Program-made: the position numbers and the translations under genes | Notes under the pieces: model-generated | What the model was told of the DNA's origin: nothing | The model's input: only the letters and a program-made list of their open reading frames with translations | The model's database searches: none | Shown: one piece after another, positions 1 to 9,291 of the stretch | How the letters are laid out: every line of letters begins with the position of its first letter | Position numbering within the stretch: the stretch's first letter is position 1 | Source of the DNA: Actinomycetes bacterium | GTDB lineage: Bacteria; Actinomycetota; Acidimicrobiia; Acidimicrobiales; Palsa-688 | DNA length: 29,822 nt | NCBI GenBank assembly: GCA_021808425.1 | Contig: JAKBBS010000018.1 | Span: 1-29,822 of the forward strand | Direction: 5' to 3'

Positions 1-132
1 ACCGGCCACGGATACTGGCTCTTCGGATCAGACGGCGGAGTGTTCGCCTTCGGAGACGCCACCTACCAAGGATCCGTCCCAGGCGACAACATCCACATCA
101 ACAACATCGTCGCAGCAGCACCAACCCTTTGA
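1..132 (+). CDS. C-terminal end of a GYWL/GGVFAFGDA repeat protein (partial)
   Basis: An open frame enters from the left edge and stops with TGA at 130-132, giving 43 visible residues. They include GYWLFGSDGGVFAFGDA followed by TYQGSVPG. This is the aromatic and glycine-rich, propeller-like repeat seen in many secreted or surface proteins of Acidimicrobiia, where it often forms C-terminal tandem arrays. Only one repeat unit is visible, so domain order, signal peptide and function cannot be judged. The gene converges on dnaB with a 53-bp gap in which no clear terminator hairpin was found. The frame and repeat match are direct; the surface location is inferred from the family. Confidence 0.6.
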   Translation, partial: TGHGYWLFGSDGGVFAFGDATYQGSVPGDNIHINNIVAAAPTL

Positions 133-185
133 CGCCCTCGCGCTGCGACGCCTGACGCCTCCCGGCATGTGGGATCTTCTTCCGC

Positions 186-2513
186 TCAGACGCGCGCCAT
201 GTTGACGAACCGGGTGAAGTGATCCAGGAAGGCGAGCTGTATCTTGCCCGTCGGGCCGTTTCGGTGTTTGGCGATAATCACTTCGGCTGTTCCCTTGTCC
301 TGCGACTCAGGGTTGTAAACCTCGTCGCGATAAAGGAACATGACGACGTCGGCATCCTGCTCCAATGACCCTGACTCGCGAAGGTCGGCAAGGACAGGCC
401 GTTTGTCTGCACGCGCCTCGAGCTGGCGTGAAAGCTGCGAAAGTGCGACAACCGGGACTTCGAGCTCGCGGGCGAGTATCTTCAGCCCGCGGCTGATCGA
501 GGAGACTTCAAGTTGGCGGTTCTCGTAGGAGCCGCCGGACATCAGCTGCAGGTAGTCGACAATTATGAGCCCGAGGCCGCCCTGGCGCGCTTTGAGGCGC
601 CGCGCCTTAGCCCGGATCTCCATGACAGTCGTGTTCGGGTTGTCGTCGATGAAGAGTGGTGCGTCGCCGAGCCGGCCGACGGCCGCACTTATCTTCGGCC
701 AGTCAGGCTCGTTCAGCTTCCCGTTGCGCATCCGATTGGCGTCCACACGCGACTCCGACACGAGCAGCCTATTGGTTATCTCGTCCCTGCCCATCTCCAA
801 GGAGAAGACCAAGGTAGGTACGCGCGCCTCGACCGCGGCGTGAGCCGCAATACCGAGCGCAAACGACGTGTTGTGCACGATCATGTCGTCGGCAACAAAG
901 TTGTGGGTTCCTGCAACGCTGAGGTCGTAGACCTGCTCCGACCCGTCAGCTACGATGGCTACGATCTCGTCCCAGTACACGTCTCCGTCCAAAGAGCCGG
1001 GACCGACCAGCTCGACCTCCCATCGAGGTTCGCTCCGATCGGATCCTCGCGACCCCCGCAGGGTCACCCTGGAAAGCAGCGAGAGTCGAAGAAGCAGGTG
1101 CGCTACGTCGCCAGCAGCCCGACGCGAGAAGCTCCGAAAGACGACGACCTCCTGGCTCGGATTCGACCCACCGCTCAGCGCCTCGCCTGCCGGTGGTCCC
1201 ACCACCCGATCCGCCAGCTCCGACAGGAAGGTCCTGAGTTGCACAGCGCCCAAACCAAACGCACTTTCAGGCAACCCTAGATCTGAAGTACTCCCTTCGA
1301 GTCTGGCCCACCTTGACACTTCGCTTGCCAACTCGACAGGGTCACTGACAGTGCCACCGTTAGGATCACAGGCGCCTTCGGGCGTCGGAAGTGTCGCTGG
1401 AACTGCTATCTCGACGCCCGGAGCGAGATCCGCCAACTGGCGCCAACCTGATCGGGTGAGAAAAGGGTGGCTGGCAGTGGTCCGGATCCGCCTCCCGAGC
1501 CTCGTCCTAACCTTGAACACCGGCTTGAGACCGTCGTTGACGAATGCTCCTACGCGAGCGTCGCCAAGCGTCCGATTCGGAGCCAGACTGACCACCACGA
1601 CGGGTTCGCAATCGTCGACGGCGCTGCGAACGAAGCACCCGTCTCCCATCGGGGCGCCGGCCAACCCGGGCACGCCGACTCTCCCGAAGGCGGCGGCGCC
1701 AGCGCGCGCCGGGACCGCTTCGCGACGTTCGCATATCTCTTCGATACTTCTAAGCGAGCCGGTGCTCGGGTCGAGGATCCGAGTGTCCCGACTGACACAT
1801 TTACCCATAGCTGGACGCGCTCCTACGATTACCAACGCGTTTGGTTGAAGCCCGAAGAGCCGCTCGTCAAGGTCGATGAAACCCGTAGGCACCCCGGTGA
1901 TCGACTCACCCCGGTCGTAAAGGTGTTCTAGACGGTCCATGCTTGCAGCGAGCAGTTCGCTGAGCGGCCGGAGGCTGTCGGTCACACGCCGCTCTGCTAC
2001 GTCGAAGACGAGGCTCTCTGCCCTATCCATGGCAGCCACGACGTCGTCGGGAAGGCTGTAGCCCATCTCTGCGATCTCCCCGGCTACGGCTATCAGACGG
2101 CGCAGAAGGGCATGCTCCTCGACTATCCGGGCGTAGCGCGAGGCGTTAGTCGTGGCCGGAGTGTCGGCTTGCAGGGCAAGGAGGGCGGTGAGCCCGCCGG
2201 ACAGGTCGAGGATGCCGGCTCTCGCCAGTTCGTCCGCCACCGTGACAGGGTCGGCCGGCTCACCCGAACTGTAGAGGGCACTGACCGCGTCGAAGATATG
2301 AGCATGAGCGGGCTTGTAGAAGTCCTCGGAGCTGCAGGTCTCCATGGCTGCTGCGATTGCGTCGCGAGATAGCAGCATCGCCCCGAGCAGAGATCTTTCG
2401 GCGTCGAGGTTGTGTGGCGGGATCCGCGAGCCGGTCGGCGCTGCATGGGGTGCCCCAGCGGATGCTTGACTGGCCGAAGGTTTGCGGCGTGCTGAATCTA
2501 GGTACTGAACCAT
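186..2513 (-). CDS. dnaB: Replicative DNA helicase DnaB, with an in-frame intein
   Basis: Hexameric helicase that unwinds the chromosome at the replication fork. The precursor is 775 residues. The N-terminal domain covers about 30-180 (starting IPPHNLDAERSLLGAML) and the RecA-like motor about 200 onward. The Walker A loop GARPAMGK (231-238) is split after Lys238 by an intein (239-548); the C-extein resumes TSFALGIAAHAA. Walker B is IIVDYLQL (650-657), and KHRNGPTG (749-756) carries the arginine finger. Removing the intein leaves 465 residues, a normal DnaB length, and restores GARPAMGKTS, so activity depends on splicing. The ATG at 2513 has only a weak Shine-Dalgarno sequence. The gene is divergent from dnaA across an origin-like spacer. 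Confidence 0.96.
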   Translation of the reverse strand: MVQYLDSARRKPSASQASAGAPHAAPTGSRIPPHNLDAERSLLGAMLLSRDAIAAAMETCSSEDFYKPAHAHIFDAVSALYSSGEPADPVTVADELARAGILDLSGGLTALLALQADTPATTNASRYARIVEEHALLRRLIAVAGEIAEMGYSLPDDVVAAMDRAESLVFDVAERRVTDSLRPLSELLAASMDRLEHLYDRGESITGVPTGFIDLDERLFGLQPNALVIVGARPAMGKCVSRDTRILDPSTGSLRSIEEICERREAVPARAGAAAFGRVGVPGLAGAPMGDGCFVRSAVDDCEPVVVVSLAPNRTLGDARVGAFVNDGLKPVFKVRTRLGRRIRTTASHPFLTRSGWRQLADLAPGVEIAVPATLPTPEGACDPNGGTVSDPVELASEVSRWARLEGSTSDLGLPESAFGLGAVQLRTFLSELADRVVGPPAGEALSGGSNPSQEVVVFRSFSRRAAGDVAHLLLRLSLLSRVTLRGSRGSDRSEPRWEVELVGPGSLDGDVYWDEIVAIVADGSEQVYDLSVAGTHNFVADDMIVHNTSFALGIAAHAAVEARVPTLVFSLEMGRDEITNRLLVSESRVDANRMRNGKLNEPDWPKISAAVGRLGDAPLFIDDNPNTTVMEIRAKARRLKARQGGLGLIIVDYLQLMSGGSYENRQLEVSSISRGLKILARELEVPVVALSQLSRQLEARADKRPVLADLRESGSLEQDADVVMFLYRDEVYNPESQDKGTAEVIIAKHRNGPTGKIQLAFLDHFTRFVNMARV
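870..1799 (-). mobile_element. DnaB intein in the Walker A loop, endonuclease apparently decayed
   Basis: Encodes residues 239-548 of the DnaB precursor (310 aa). It starts with the nucleophile Cys239 in block A (CVSRDTRILD). Block B is TTASHPFL with the TxxH pair Thr346/His349. It ends with block F/G (THNFVADDMIVHN), with penultimate His547 and Asn548, and the +1 extein residue is Thr549. All core splicing residues are present. The middle 170 residues keep echoes of a LAGLIDADG enzyme: a helix at about 419-439 (QLRTFLSELADRVVG) and the block at about 465-485 (GDVAHLLLRLSLLSRV). No acidic LAGLIDADG motif survives and the first one seems absent, so homing is probably lost while splicing is kept. 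The P-loop position matches a known mycobacterial DnaB intein site. Confidence 0.93.
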
Positions 2514-2587
2514 GGATCTACCATCACAACCGATAGTGCCTGTGGATCAACAGACCCTCAAACTTGGGTGTTGCCAGTGGAGATCTC

Positions 2588-2596
2588 TGTGGATAA
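2588..2596 (-). promoter_or_regulatory. DnaA box (TTATCCACA)
   Basis: Perfect match to the general DnaA box on the minus strand. It is flanked by two weaker copies at 2541-2549 and 2608-2616 in the same orientation, and could bind DnaA both for initiation and for control of dnaA/dnaB transcription. Confidence 0.75.
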
Positions 2597-2784
2597 CTGA
2601 TTTTGTCTGTGGAAAAGGCCTTGTCGTCTGGCATTACAATGACTTTACGAGCCCCCTGTGACACTCCTGCGCTCCAACGATCTGCTCAGCATCGCCGCGC
2701 CGTGGTCAGCCGAACCGTGCTATCGTCGCCGAAGGGCGTTGCGACTCAGTCGAGCGCCGGAGACCGGCTACTTCCCCTGAGATC

Positions 2785-2825
2785 GTTTCGTTTCGACCTA
2801 CATGAGCTTGAAGGTCGAACGAAAC
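2785..2825. repeat. Imperfect inverted repeat upstream of dnaA
   Basis: Left arm GTTTCGTTTCGACCT (2785-2799) and right arm AGGTCGAACGAAAC (2812-2825) pair over 14 bp with one bulged base, around a 12-base loop. There is no T-run after either arm, so it does not look like an intrinsic terminator. It lies 14 bp before the DnaA box at 2839 and 73 bp before dnaA. It could be an origin structural element, an operator, or a hairpin in the dnaA leader RNA. Confidence 0.6.
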
Positions 2826-2862
2826 CCTAACGGTCGAGTTCTCCACAAGGTGTGTGAAACTC

Positions 2863-2871
2863 TGTGGACAA
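2863..2871 (-). promoter_or_regulatory. DnaA box (TTGTCCACA) before dnaA
   Basis: Perfect copy of the actinobacterial DnaA box on the minus strand, 26 bp ahead of the dnaA start codon and 15 bp after a TTCTCCACA near-match. This is well placed for autoregulation of dnaA or for origin function. Confidence 0.75.
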
Positions 2872-2897
2872 CTGGCGCTTGGAGGGGCTGAACTCGG

Positions 2898-4319
2898 GTG
2901 AACGAAGCGGTTCAACTATGGACGGAATGTGCTGAGGTAATCAGACGGGAAGTCAAGGACGCCGTATGGAAGACCTGGTTCGAGGGTCTCGAACCTGTCA
3001 GCGTCGACACGAGCAGCATCACGGTTTCAGCTCCGAGCTCGATCGTTCGCGACCGCCTCGACGAGAGGTTCGCCGCACTCATCGAGAACGCTCTCACGAC
3101 GGTCTGCAAAAGAAACCTCCACATCAACATCGTGGTCCGCAAGTCGCCGGAGGCCGATATGTCGCTTTTTGACGTCGCGGAGCTCGAGGTGAAACCGGAC
3201 ACGAAGGCGCCCCTCGACCACGCCAACGCCGGCCCACCTCTTCCGGCGTCCCCTCTGCCAGCTTCCGCCGCGGCAACGTCGCCGACGACGTCGAGCTCGC
3301 TCAACAAGCGCTACACCTTCGACGCTTTCGTGATCGGCTCGTCCAACCGTTTCGCCCACGCCGCCGCTCAGCGCGTAGCGGAGAGCCCTGCATCGAGCTA
3401 CAACCCGCTCTTCATCTACGGGGACTCCGGCCTCGGCAAGACCCACCTGCTGCACGCAATCGGCCATTACGTGATCGAGAATTTCCAAGGCAAAAGGGTC
3501 CGCTACGTCTCGACCGAGACCTTCATGAACGACTTCGTCGACGCCATCCGAAACAACACCCAAATGACCTTCAAACGGGCATACCGGGAATGCGACGTCC
3601 TGCTCGTTGACGACATCCAGTTCATGGAAGGCAAGGAGTCACTCCAGGAGGAGTTTTTCCACACCTTCAACTGGCTCTACGAGAGCTCCAAGCAGATCGT
3701 CTTGTCAAGCGACCGGCACCCTAGATCGATCGCGACGCTAGAAGACCGCTTGAGAAGCCGCTTCGAGTGGGGCCTGACCACCGACGTGCAGCCCCCCGAA
3801 CTCGAGACTCGGCTGGCTATCCTTCGCAAGAAAGCCGAGAGCGAGCGGATCCCGATCCCCGCTGAGGTCCTCGAGCTCATTGCGACGAACGTGCGCGACA
3901 ACATCCGTGAGCTCGAAGGGGCCCTCATAAGAGTGTCGGCTTACTCGAGTCTCAACCGTCAAGCTCCAACTCTCGAGACGGCGACGAACATACTCTCCGA
4001 CCTTCTCGAGGGAAACAGGCCCCGCCAGATCACCCCCAAACTCATCCTCGAGGAGACCTCGACGGCGTTCGGCTTCAGCGTAGAGGACATCTGCGGACCG
4101 AGCCGGAGGCGACCGCTCGTGAGAGCTCGTCAGATAAGCATGTACGTCTTTCGGGAGCTGACGGACTTCTCCTACCCGGCGATCGCCCGCGAGTTCGGCG
4201 GGCGCGACCACACCACGGTTATACACGCCGTCGACAAGGTGGCCAGTCTCATGAAGGAGAGCCGGCTCGTCTTCGATCAGGTCACCGACCTGATACAAAG
4301 CGTGAAAGGCGGAAGCTGA
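2898..4319 (+). CDS. dnaA: Chromosomal replication initiator DnaA
   Basis: AAA+ ATPase that binds DnaA boxes, melts the origin and helps load DnaB. It has 473 residues. Domain I is about 1-90, followed by a short Pro/Ala/Ser-rich domain II linker (about 100-135). The AAA+ core runs about 138-370 with Walker [10 protein letters not shown] (175-183), Walker B LLVDDIQF (235-242) and the box VII region [12 protein letters not shown] (281-292). Domain IV carries the DNA-recognition signature [14 protein letters not shown] (431-444). The GTG start at 2898 is preceded by GGAGGGG. It heads the plus-strand run toward dnaN and is flanked on both sides by DnaA boxes, so autoregulation is likely. Confidence 0.98.
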   Translation: MNEAVQLWTECAEVIRREVKDAVWKTWFEGLEPVSVDTSSITVSAPSSIVRDRLDERFAALIENALTTVCKRNLHINIVVRKSPEADMSLFDVAELEVKPDTKAPLDHANAGPPLPASPLPASAAATSPTTSSSLNKRYTFDAFVIGSSNRFAHAAAQRVAESPASSYNPLFIYGDSGLGKTHLLHAIGHYVIENFQGKRVRYVSTETFMNDFVDAIRNNTQMTFKRAYRECDVLLVDDIQFMEGKESLQEEFFHTFNWLYESSKQIVLSSDRHPRSIATLEDRLRSRFEWGLTTDVQPPELETRLAILRKKAESERIPIPAEVLELIATNVRDNIRELEGALIRVSAYSSLNRQAPTLETATNILSDLLEGNRPRQITPKLILEETSTAFGFSVEDICGPSRRRPLVRARQISMYVFRELTDFSYPAIAREFGGRDHTTVIHAVDKVASLMKESRLVFDQVTDLIQSVKGGS

Positions 4320-4559
4320 CCTGTGGGTACGTTCGGGGACGCGGTGTGTCGGAGCCGTGTAGTTCATAGGGAAAAAGTTGCCTTCGTCCACAACGGTCCT
4401 CCTCGCAGCTCCGAACCTGTGGAACCATGGGGATGACAGGCCAGAATAAAAAGGGTCTCGGAGCAGCGCAGACATACAGTTGTCCACAATCCACAGGGCC
4501 TACTACTGACCCTGCCCAAATTATCTATTTAGAAGAACAGAAGCAGGAAGGCAGGCGCG
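4320..4559. other. dnaA-dnaN spacer: right part of a probable oriC
   Basis: This 240-bp spacer contains a perfect TTGTCCACA (4480-4488) overlapped by CAATCCACA (4487-4495), a near-perfect TCGTCCACA (4384-4392), and weaker TGTGGGTAC (4322-4330) and TGTGGAACC (4418-4426). An A/T-only-but-one stretch AAATTATCTATTTA (4518-4531) lies just beyond the box pair and is the best candidate for a DNA-unwinding element in this GC-rich region. AGGAAGG at 4545-4551 is the dnaN ribosome-binding site. The dnaA-dnaN interval is the usual oriC position in actinobacteria. No gene was seen in it. Confidence 0.72.
4480..4488 (+). promoter_or_regulatory. DnaA box (TTGTCCACA) in the dnaA-dnaN spacer
   Basis: Perfect actinobacterial DnaA box on the plus strand, overlapped by the weaker CAATCCACA at 4487-4495 and followed about 30 bp later by the AT-rich stretch at 4518-4531. 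This box-plus-AT-tract order resembles a melting module. Confidence 0.75.
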
Positions 4560-5657
4560 GTGAAGTTCAGGTGTGAAAGAGACGTCTTTTTGGACACGGT
4601 CAGCAGCGCCGGGCGCGCCACGACAGCGCGCGGGTCGATGCCGATCCTCGGTGGTATACGCATGACAGTCGAGCAGGACCATTTGACCGTGACAGGCACC
4701 GACATCGATCTCACCATCACCGTCGCTTCGACTGTCAACGGCGTCGAGGACGGTGTCTCTGTCGCCCCGGCCCGGTTGATAACCGACATCGTGCGGTCGT
4801 TGGAACCTGGTGCCGTGACAGTCGAAGCAGAAGACGACGAACTGCATTTGACGTCGGGCAGAAGCAGGTTCTCTGTCAGGACGCATCAAGCGTCAGACTT
4901 TCCCCGCATTCCGGCTCCGCCGCTCGACGCTGCCGTAACCGGCATTGCAGGGTTGAGCGATGCCCTGCGCCAGGTAACGAGGGCGGCGTCGACGGAAGAA
5001 ACCCGTCCTATCCTGACGGGCGTTTTGATCGCAGCGGAAGGCGAGGGACTCCGCCTTGTCGCGACGGACTCCTACAGGCTGGCGATGCGTGACCTTCCTG
5101 GGATATCGGTTCTTCGCGAGGGTCAGAGAGTCCTGATTCCTTCCCGGGCGCTAAACGAGGTCCAGCGTCTCCTTTCGTCGTCGAGCGACGTCGTCAACCT
5201 TCGCCTCGGAGACCACGAAGCCACCTTCGAGGTGGGCCAGGTGACCCTCACGACTAGGTTGATAGAAGGCGACTTTCCGAACTACCGGGCGTTGATACCC
5301 TCCGACTACCCGAACAGGCTTGTAGTAGGCAGAGAGGCGCTGCTCGACGCGATCAAGCGGGTGAAGCTTCTCGCCCGTGATGCTACGACGCCGGTGCGGA
5401 TAGCTTTGCGGCCGACGTCGATCGAGCTGACAGTGGTGACCAACGACTGGGGTGCAGCGGTTGAGGAGGTCGACGCGAAATACGAGGGGTCCGAGATGAC
5501 CGTCGCATTCAACCCTACTTACCTGATCGAAGGCGTCGAGGTGGTCGGCGGGGACGAGATCGCTCTGGACACGCTTGATGCGCTCAAGCCGGCAACCCTG
5601 CGCCCCGTCGGAAACGAGGACTACCTCTACCTTCTGATGCCCGTTCGAATCCCGTGA
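4560..5657 (+). CDS. dnaN: DNA polymerase III beta subunit (sliding clamp)
   Basis: Ring-shaped processivity clamp that holds the replicative polymerase on DNA and recruits repair factors. At 365 residues it has the usual bacterial length of three repeated domains. It opens MKFRCERDVFLDTVSSAGRA, keeps the family phrase TEETRPILTGVL at the start of the middle domain, and ends YLYLLMPVRIP, where the last residues shape the partner-binding pocket. The GTG start at 4560 has AGGAAGG eight bases upstream. It lies between the oriC-like spacer and recF, the standard order. Confidence 0.98.
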   Translation: MKFRCERDVFLDTVSSAGRATTARGSMPILGGIRMTVEQDHLTVTGTDIDLTITVASTVNGVEDGVSVAPARLITDIVRSLEPGAVTVEAEDDELHLTSGRSRFSVRTHQASDFPRIPAPPLDAAVTGIAGLSDALRQVTRAASTEETRPILTGVLIAAEGEGLRLVATDSYRLAMRDLPGISVLREGQRVLIPSRALNEVQRLLSSSSDVVNLRLGDHEATFEVGQVTLTTRLIEGDFPNYRALIPSDYPNRLVVGREALLDAIKRVKLLARDATTPVRIALRPTSIELTVVTNDWGAAVEEVDAKYEGSEMTVAFNPTYLIEGVEVVGGDEIALDTLDALKPATLRPVGNEDYLYLLMPVRIP

Positions 5658-5755
5658 CGACTCGGAATGCAAAACGCACGGTATTTTTTCGGAGCTCCAG
5701 ATACCGCGATACTCGTCGCGTAGCAGTCCGGGGAGCGATGTGAAGGAGATCGGGG

Positions 5756-6874
5756 TTGTTCGTCGAGCATCTTTCTCTGGTCGACTTTCGTAGCTATCTC
5801 GAAGCCGAGTTGTCCCCCGCTCCGGTAGGGACAACCGTTATCAGAGGTTCTAACGGGTCTGGGAAGACGAACTTGATCGAGGCGATCGGATACCTTGCCA
5901 CCGCCAAGTCGATTCGTGGCGCGCCAACGGACGCACTGCTTCGAATCGGCGCTCTTTCCGCAGTGCTGAGAGGCCGGATCGTCAACGCTGAGAGGGCACG
6001 CCGGGTTCACGTAGACGCGGAGCTCAAGAGCGTTGGCAGAGACGTGATCAAGATGGGAGGTCAGCCAATCCGGCGAGTCGGCGATCTTTCGGACGGACTT
6101 CTGGTGACGGTCTTTGCTCCAGACGACCTCGAGCTCGTCAAAGGGGGTCCAGGCTTCCGGCGCAGCTACATCGACGATCTGGCCGTTTCGTTGCTCGGAC
6201 GTAGGGCATCCACCTTCGGCGAACTCGAGCGGGTCATCAAGCAACGTAACTCGCTACTGCGGTCCGTGTTCGCGAGTGGCTGGAGGCCCGGAAGGGCGTT
6301 GCCGGCGGATGTAGCGTCAACCCTCGACGTCTGGGATCACAAGCTGAGCGAGGTGGGCAGCGTGATAGCGACGATAAGGCATGACCTCACAGAGCAGTTG
6401 GACCCGATAGTCGGGCGTACCTACAGGCTTCTCGGAGGGACGAGCGACGCTACATCGGAGTCCACGGTTACGGTTTCTTACTGTCCCAGTTGGAGCGGGG
6501 CACTGGGCGAAGCTCTTGTAGCGTGTAGGGACGAAGACCTCCGCCGCGGTGTCACCACGATAGGCCCCCAGAGGGATGACCTGAACTTGAGAATTTCGGC
6601 TATGCCAGCCAGAACCCACGCCTCCCAGGGTGAGCAACGCACCGCCGCCCTCGCTCTGCGCCTCGCCGGGCACCTGCTGATCACGGAGTCGAGGGGCACT
6701 TCACCTGTCCTTTTGTTGGACGACGTGTTCTCCGAGCTCGACGACGCGAGGTCGTCTGCGCTGATGGAGATGCTGCCGCCTGGCCAGACGATACTGACGA
6801 CGGCTGGAAGCATTCCTAGCGGGATGACACCCGCCGCTACGGTCATTGCGAGGGAAGGGAGGCTGGAGTCATGA
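5756..6874 (+). CDS. recF: DNA replication and repair protein RecF
   Basis: SMC-like ATPase that binds gapped DNA and helps load RecA at stalled forks. It has 372 residues: Walker A GSNGSGKTN (31-39), an ABC-type signature region around SQGEQRTAALALRLA, and Walker B/D-loop LLLDDVFSELDD near the C terminus. The start is TTG at 5756; AAGGAG at 5743-5748 with seven-base spacing decides it. The 98-bp gap from dnaN holds no obvious promoter. The stop overlaps the next start by 4 bp (ATGA), implying translational coupling with dciA. Confidence 0.97.
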   Translation: MFVEHLSLVDFRSYLEAELSPAPVGTTVIRGSNGSGKTNLIEAIGYLATAKSIRGAPTDALLRIGALSAVLRGRIVNAERARRVHVDAELKSVGRDVIKMGGQPIRRVGDLSDGLLVTVFAPDDLELVKGGPGFRRSYIDDLAVSLLGRRASTFGELERVIKQRNSLLRSVFASGWRPGRALPADVASTLDVWDHKLSEVGSVIATIRHDLTEQLDPIVGRTYRLLGGTSDATSESTVTVSYCPSWSGALGEALVACRDEDLRRGVTTIGPQRDDLNLRISAMPARTHASQGEQRTAALALRLAGHLLITESRGTSPVLLLDDVFSELDDARSSALMEMLPPGQTILTTAGSIPSGMTPAATVIAREGRLES

Positions 6875-7248
6875 GCACATGGCGGTCGTCGCGGACCCCC
6901 AGGTCACAGCAGGAACCGGTGCCTGTGGCCGACTCGCTCACGCGCATCACCCGGCGGTGGTCGATGGCGGACCCTTCGGCCCTCGCCGCTGTTTTTTCGC
7001 ACTGGGAGAGCCTTGTCGGTGCGGAGATCTCCGACCACGCGAAACCCCGGTCGCTTCACGGCGGTGTGCTCGTCCTCGAGGTCGACCACCCCGCTTGGGC
7101 CTCGCAGCTGCGCTTCATGGCCGACGAGCTCGCCAGGACGATCAACTCCGCAACCGAACCGGGCCTGGTCGAGTCGGTGAGGGTGTTCGTCCGGCGAGAG
7201 GAGCGAGACGGAAGGCTACCCCGGCGCAGCTCTGACGCACCCCTCTGA
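6871..7248 (+). CDS. dciA: DciA-like DUF721 protein, probable helicase-loading factor
   Basis: 125 residues matching the DUF721/DciA family, which in bacteria without DnaC or DnaI helps load DnaB. The family core is clear: HWESLVGAEISDHAKPRSL, then GGVLVLEVDHPAWASQLRFM. The N-terminal 25 residues are basic and probably disordered. It overlaps recF by 4 bp and sits in the recF-dciA-gyrB order typical of actinobacteria. No dnaC/dnaI-type loader was seen here, which fits the role. Family membership is secure; the loading role is transferred from studied relatives. Confidence 0.9.
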   Translation: MSTWRSSRTPRSQQEPVPVADSLTRITRRWSMADPSALAAVFSHWESLVGAEISDHAKPRSLHGGVLVLEVDHPAWASQLRFMADELARTINSATEPGLVESVRVFVRREERDGRLPRRSSDAPL

Positions 7249-7254
7249 TAGGAT
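7249..7254 (+). promoter_or_regulatory. Possible -10 element upstream of gyrB
   Basis: TAGGAT at 7249-7254, preceded by TGA, resembles an actinobacterial TANNNT -10 and would leave a leader of about 75 bases before gyrB. No -35 was recognised at the right distance. It may give gyrBA its own promoter, as supercoiling-controlled gyrase genes often have. Confidence 0.25.
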
Positions 7255-7280
7255 GTAAGCGCAGTATTCAGGGCTGCTGA

Positions 7281-9290
<2,010 letters not shown>

Positions 9291-9291
9291 C

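Larger units (their letters stand above)
2514..2897. other. dnaB-dnaA spacer: left part of a probable split oriC and dnaA leader
   Basis: This 384-bp divergent spacer holds a scatter of DnaA boxes. On the plus strand they read TGTGGATCA (2541-2549), TGTGGATAA (2588-2596, perfect), TGTGGAAAA (2608-2616), TTCTCCACA (2839-2847, opposite orientation) and TGTGGACAA (2863-2871, perfect actinobacterial form). A TACAAT hexamer at 2635-2640 could be the -10 of a dnaA promoter, but no good -35 is visible. An imperfect inverted repeat occupies 2785-2825. GGAGGGG at 2881-2887 is the likely Shine-Dalgarno of dnaA. No convincing gene was seen inside the spacer. Box clustering beside dnaA is typical of origins and of DnaA autoregulation. 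Confidence 0.7.

Noticed and set aside
955..1848. 297-codon plus-strand frame over the intein part of dnaB
   Set aside because: Ser/Thr/Arg-rich low-information translation antisense to conserved intein and helicase motifs. No ribosome site or homology was seen.
3738..4487. 249-codon minus-strand frame over the end of dnaA and the dnaA-dnaN spacer
   Set aside because: It is antisense to DnaA domain IV and to DnaA boxes, and shows no family features.
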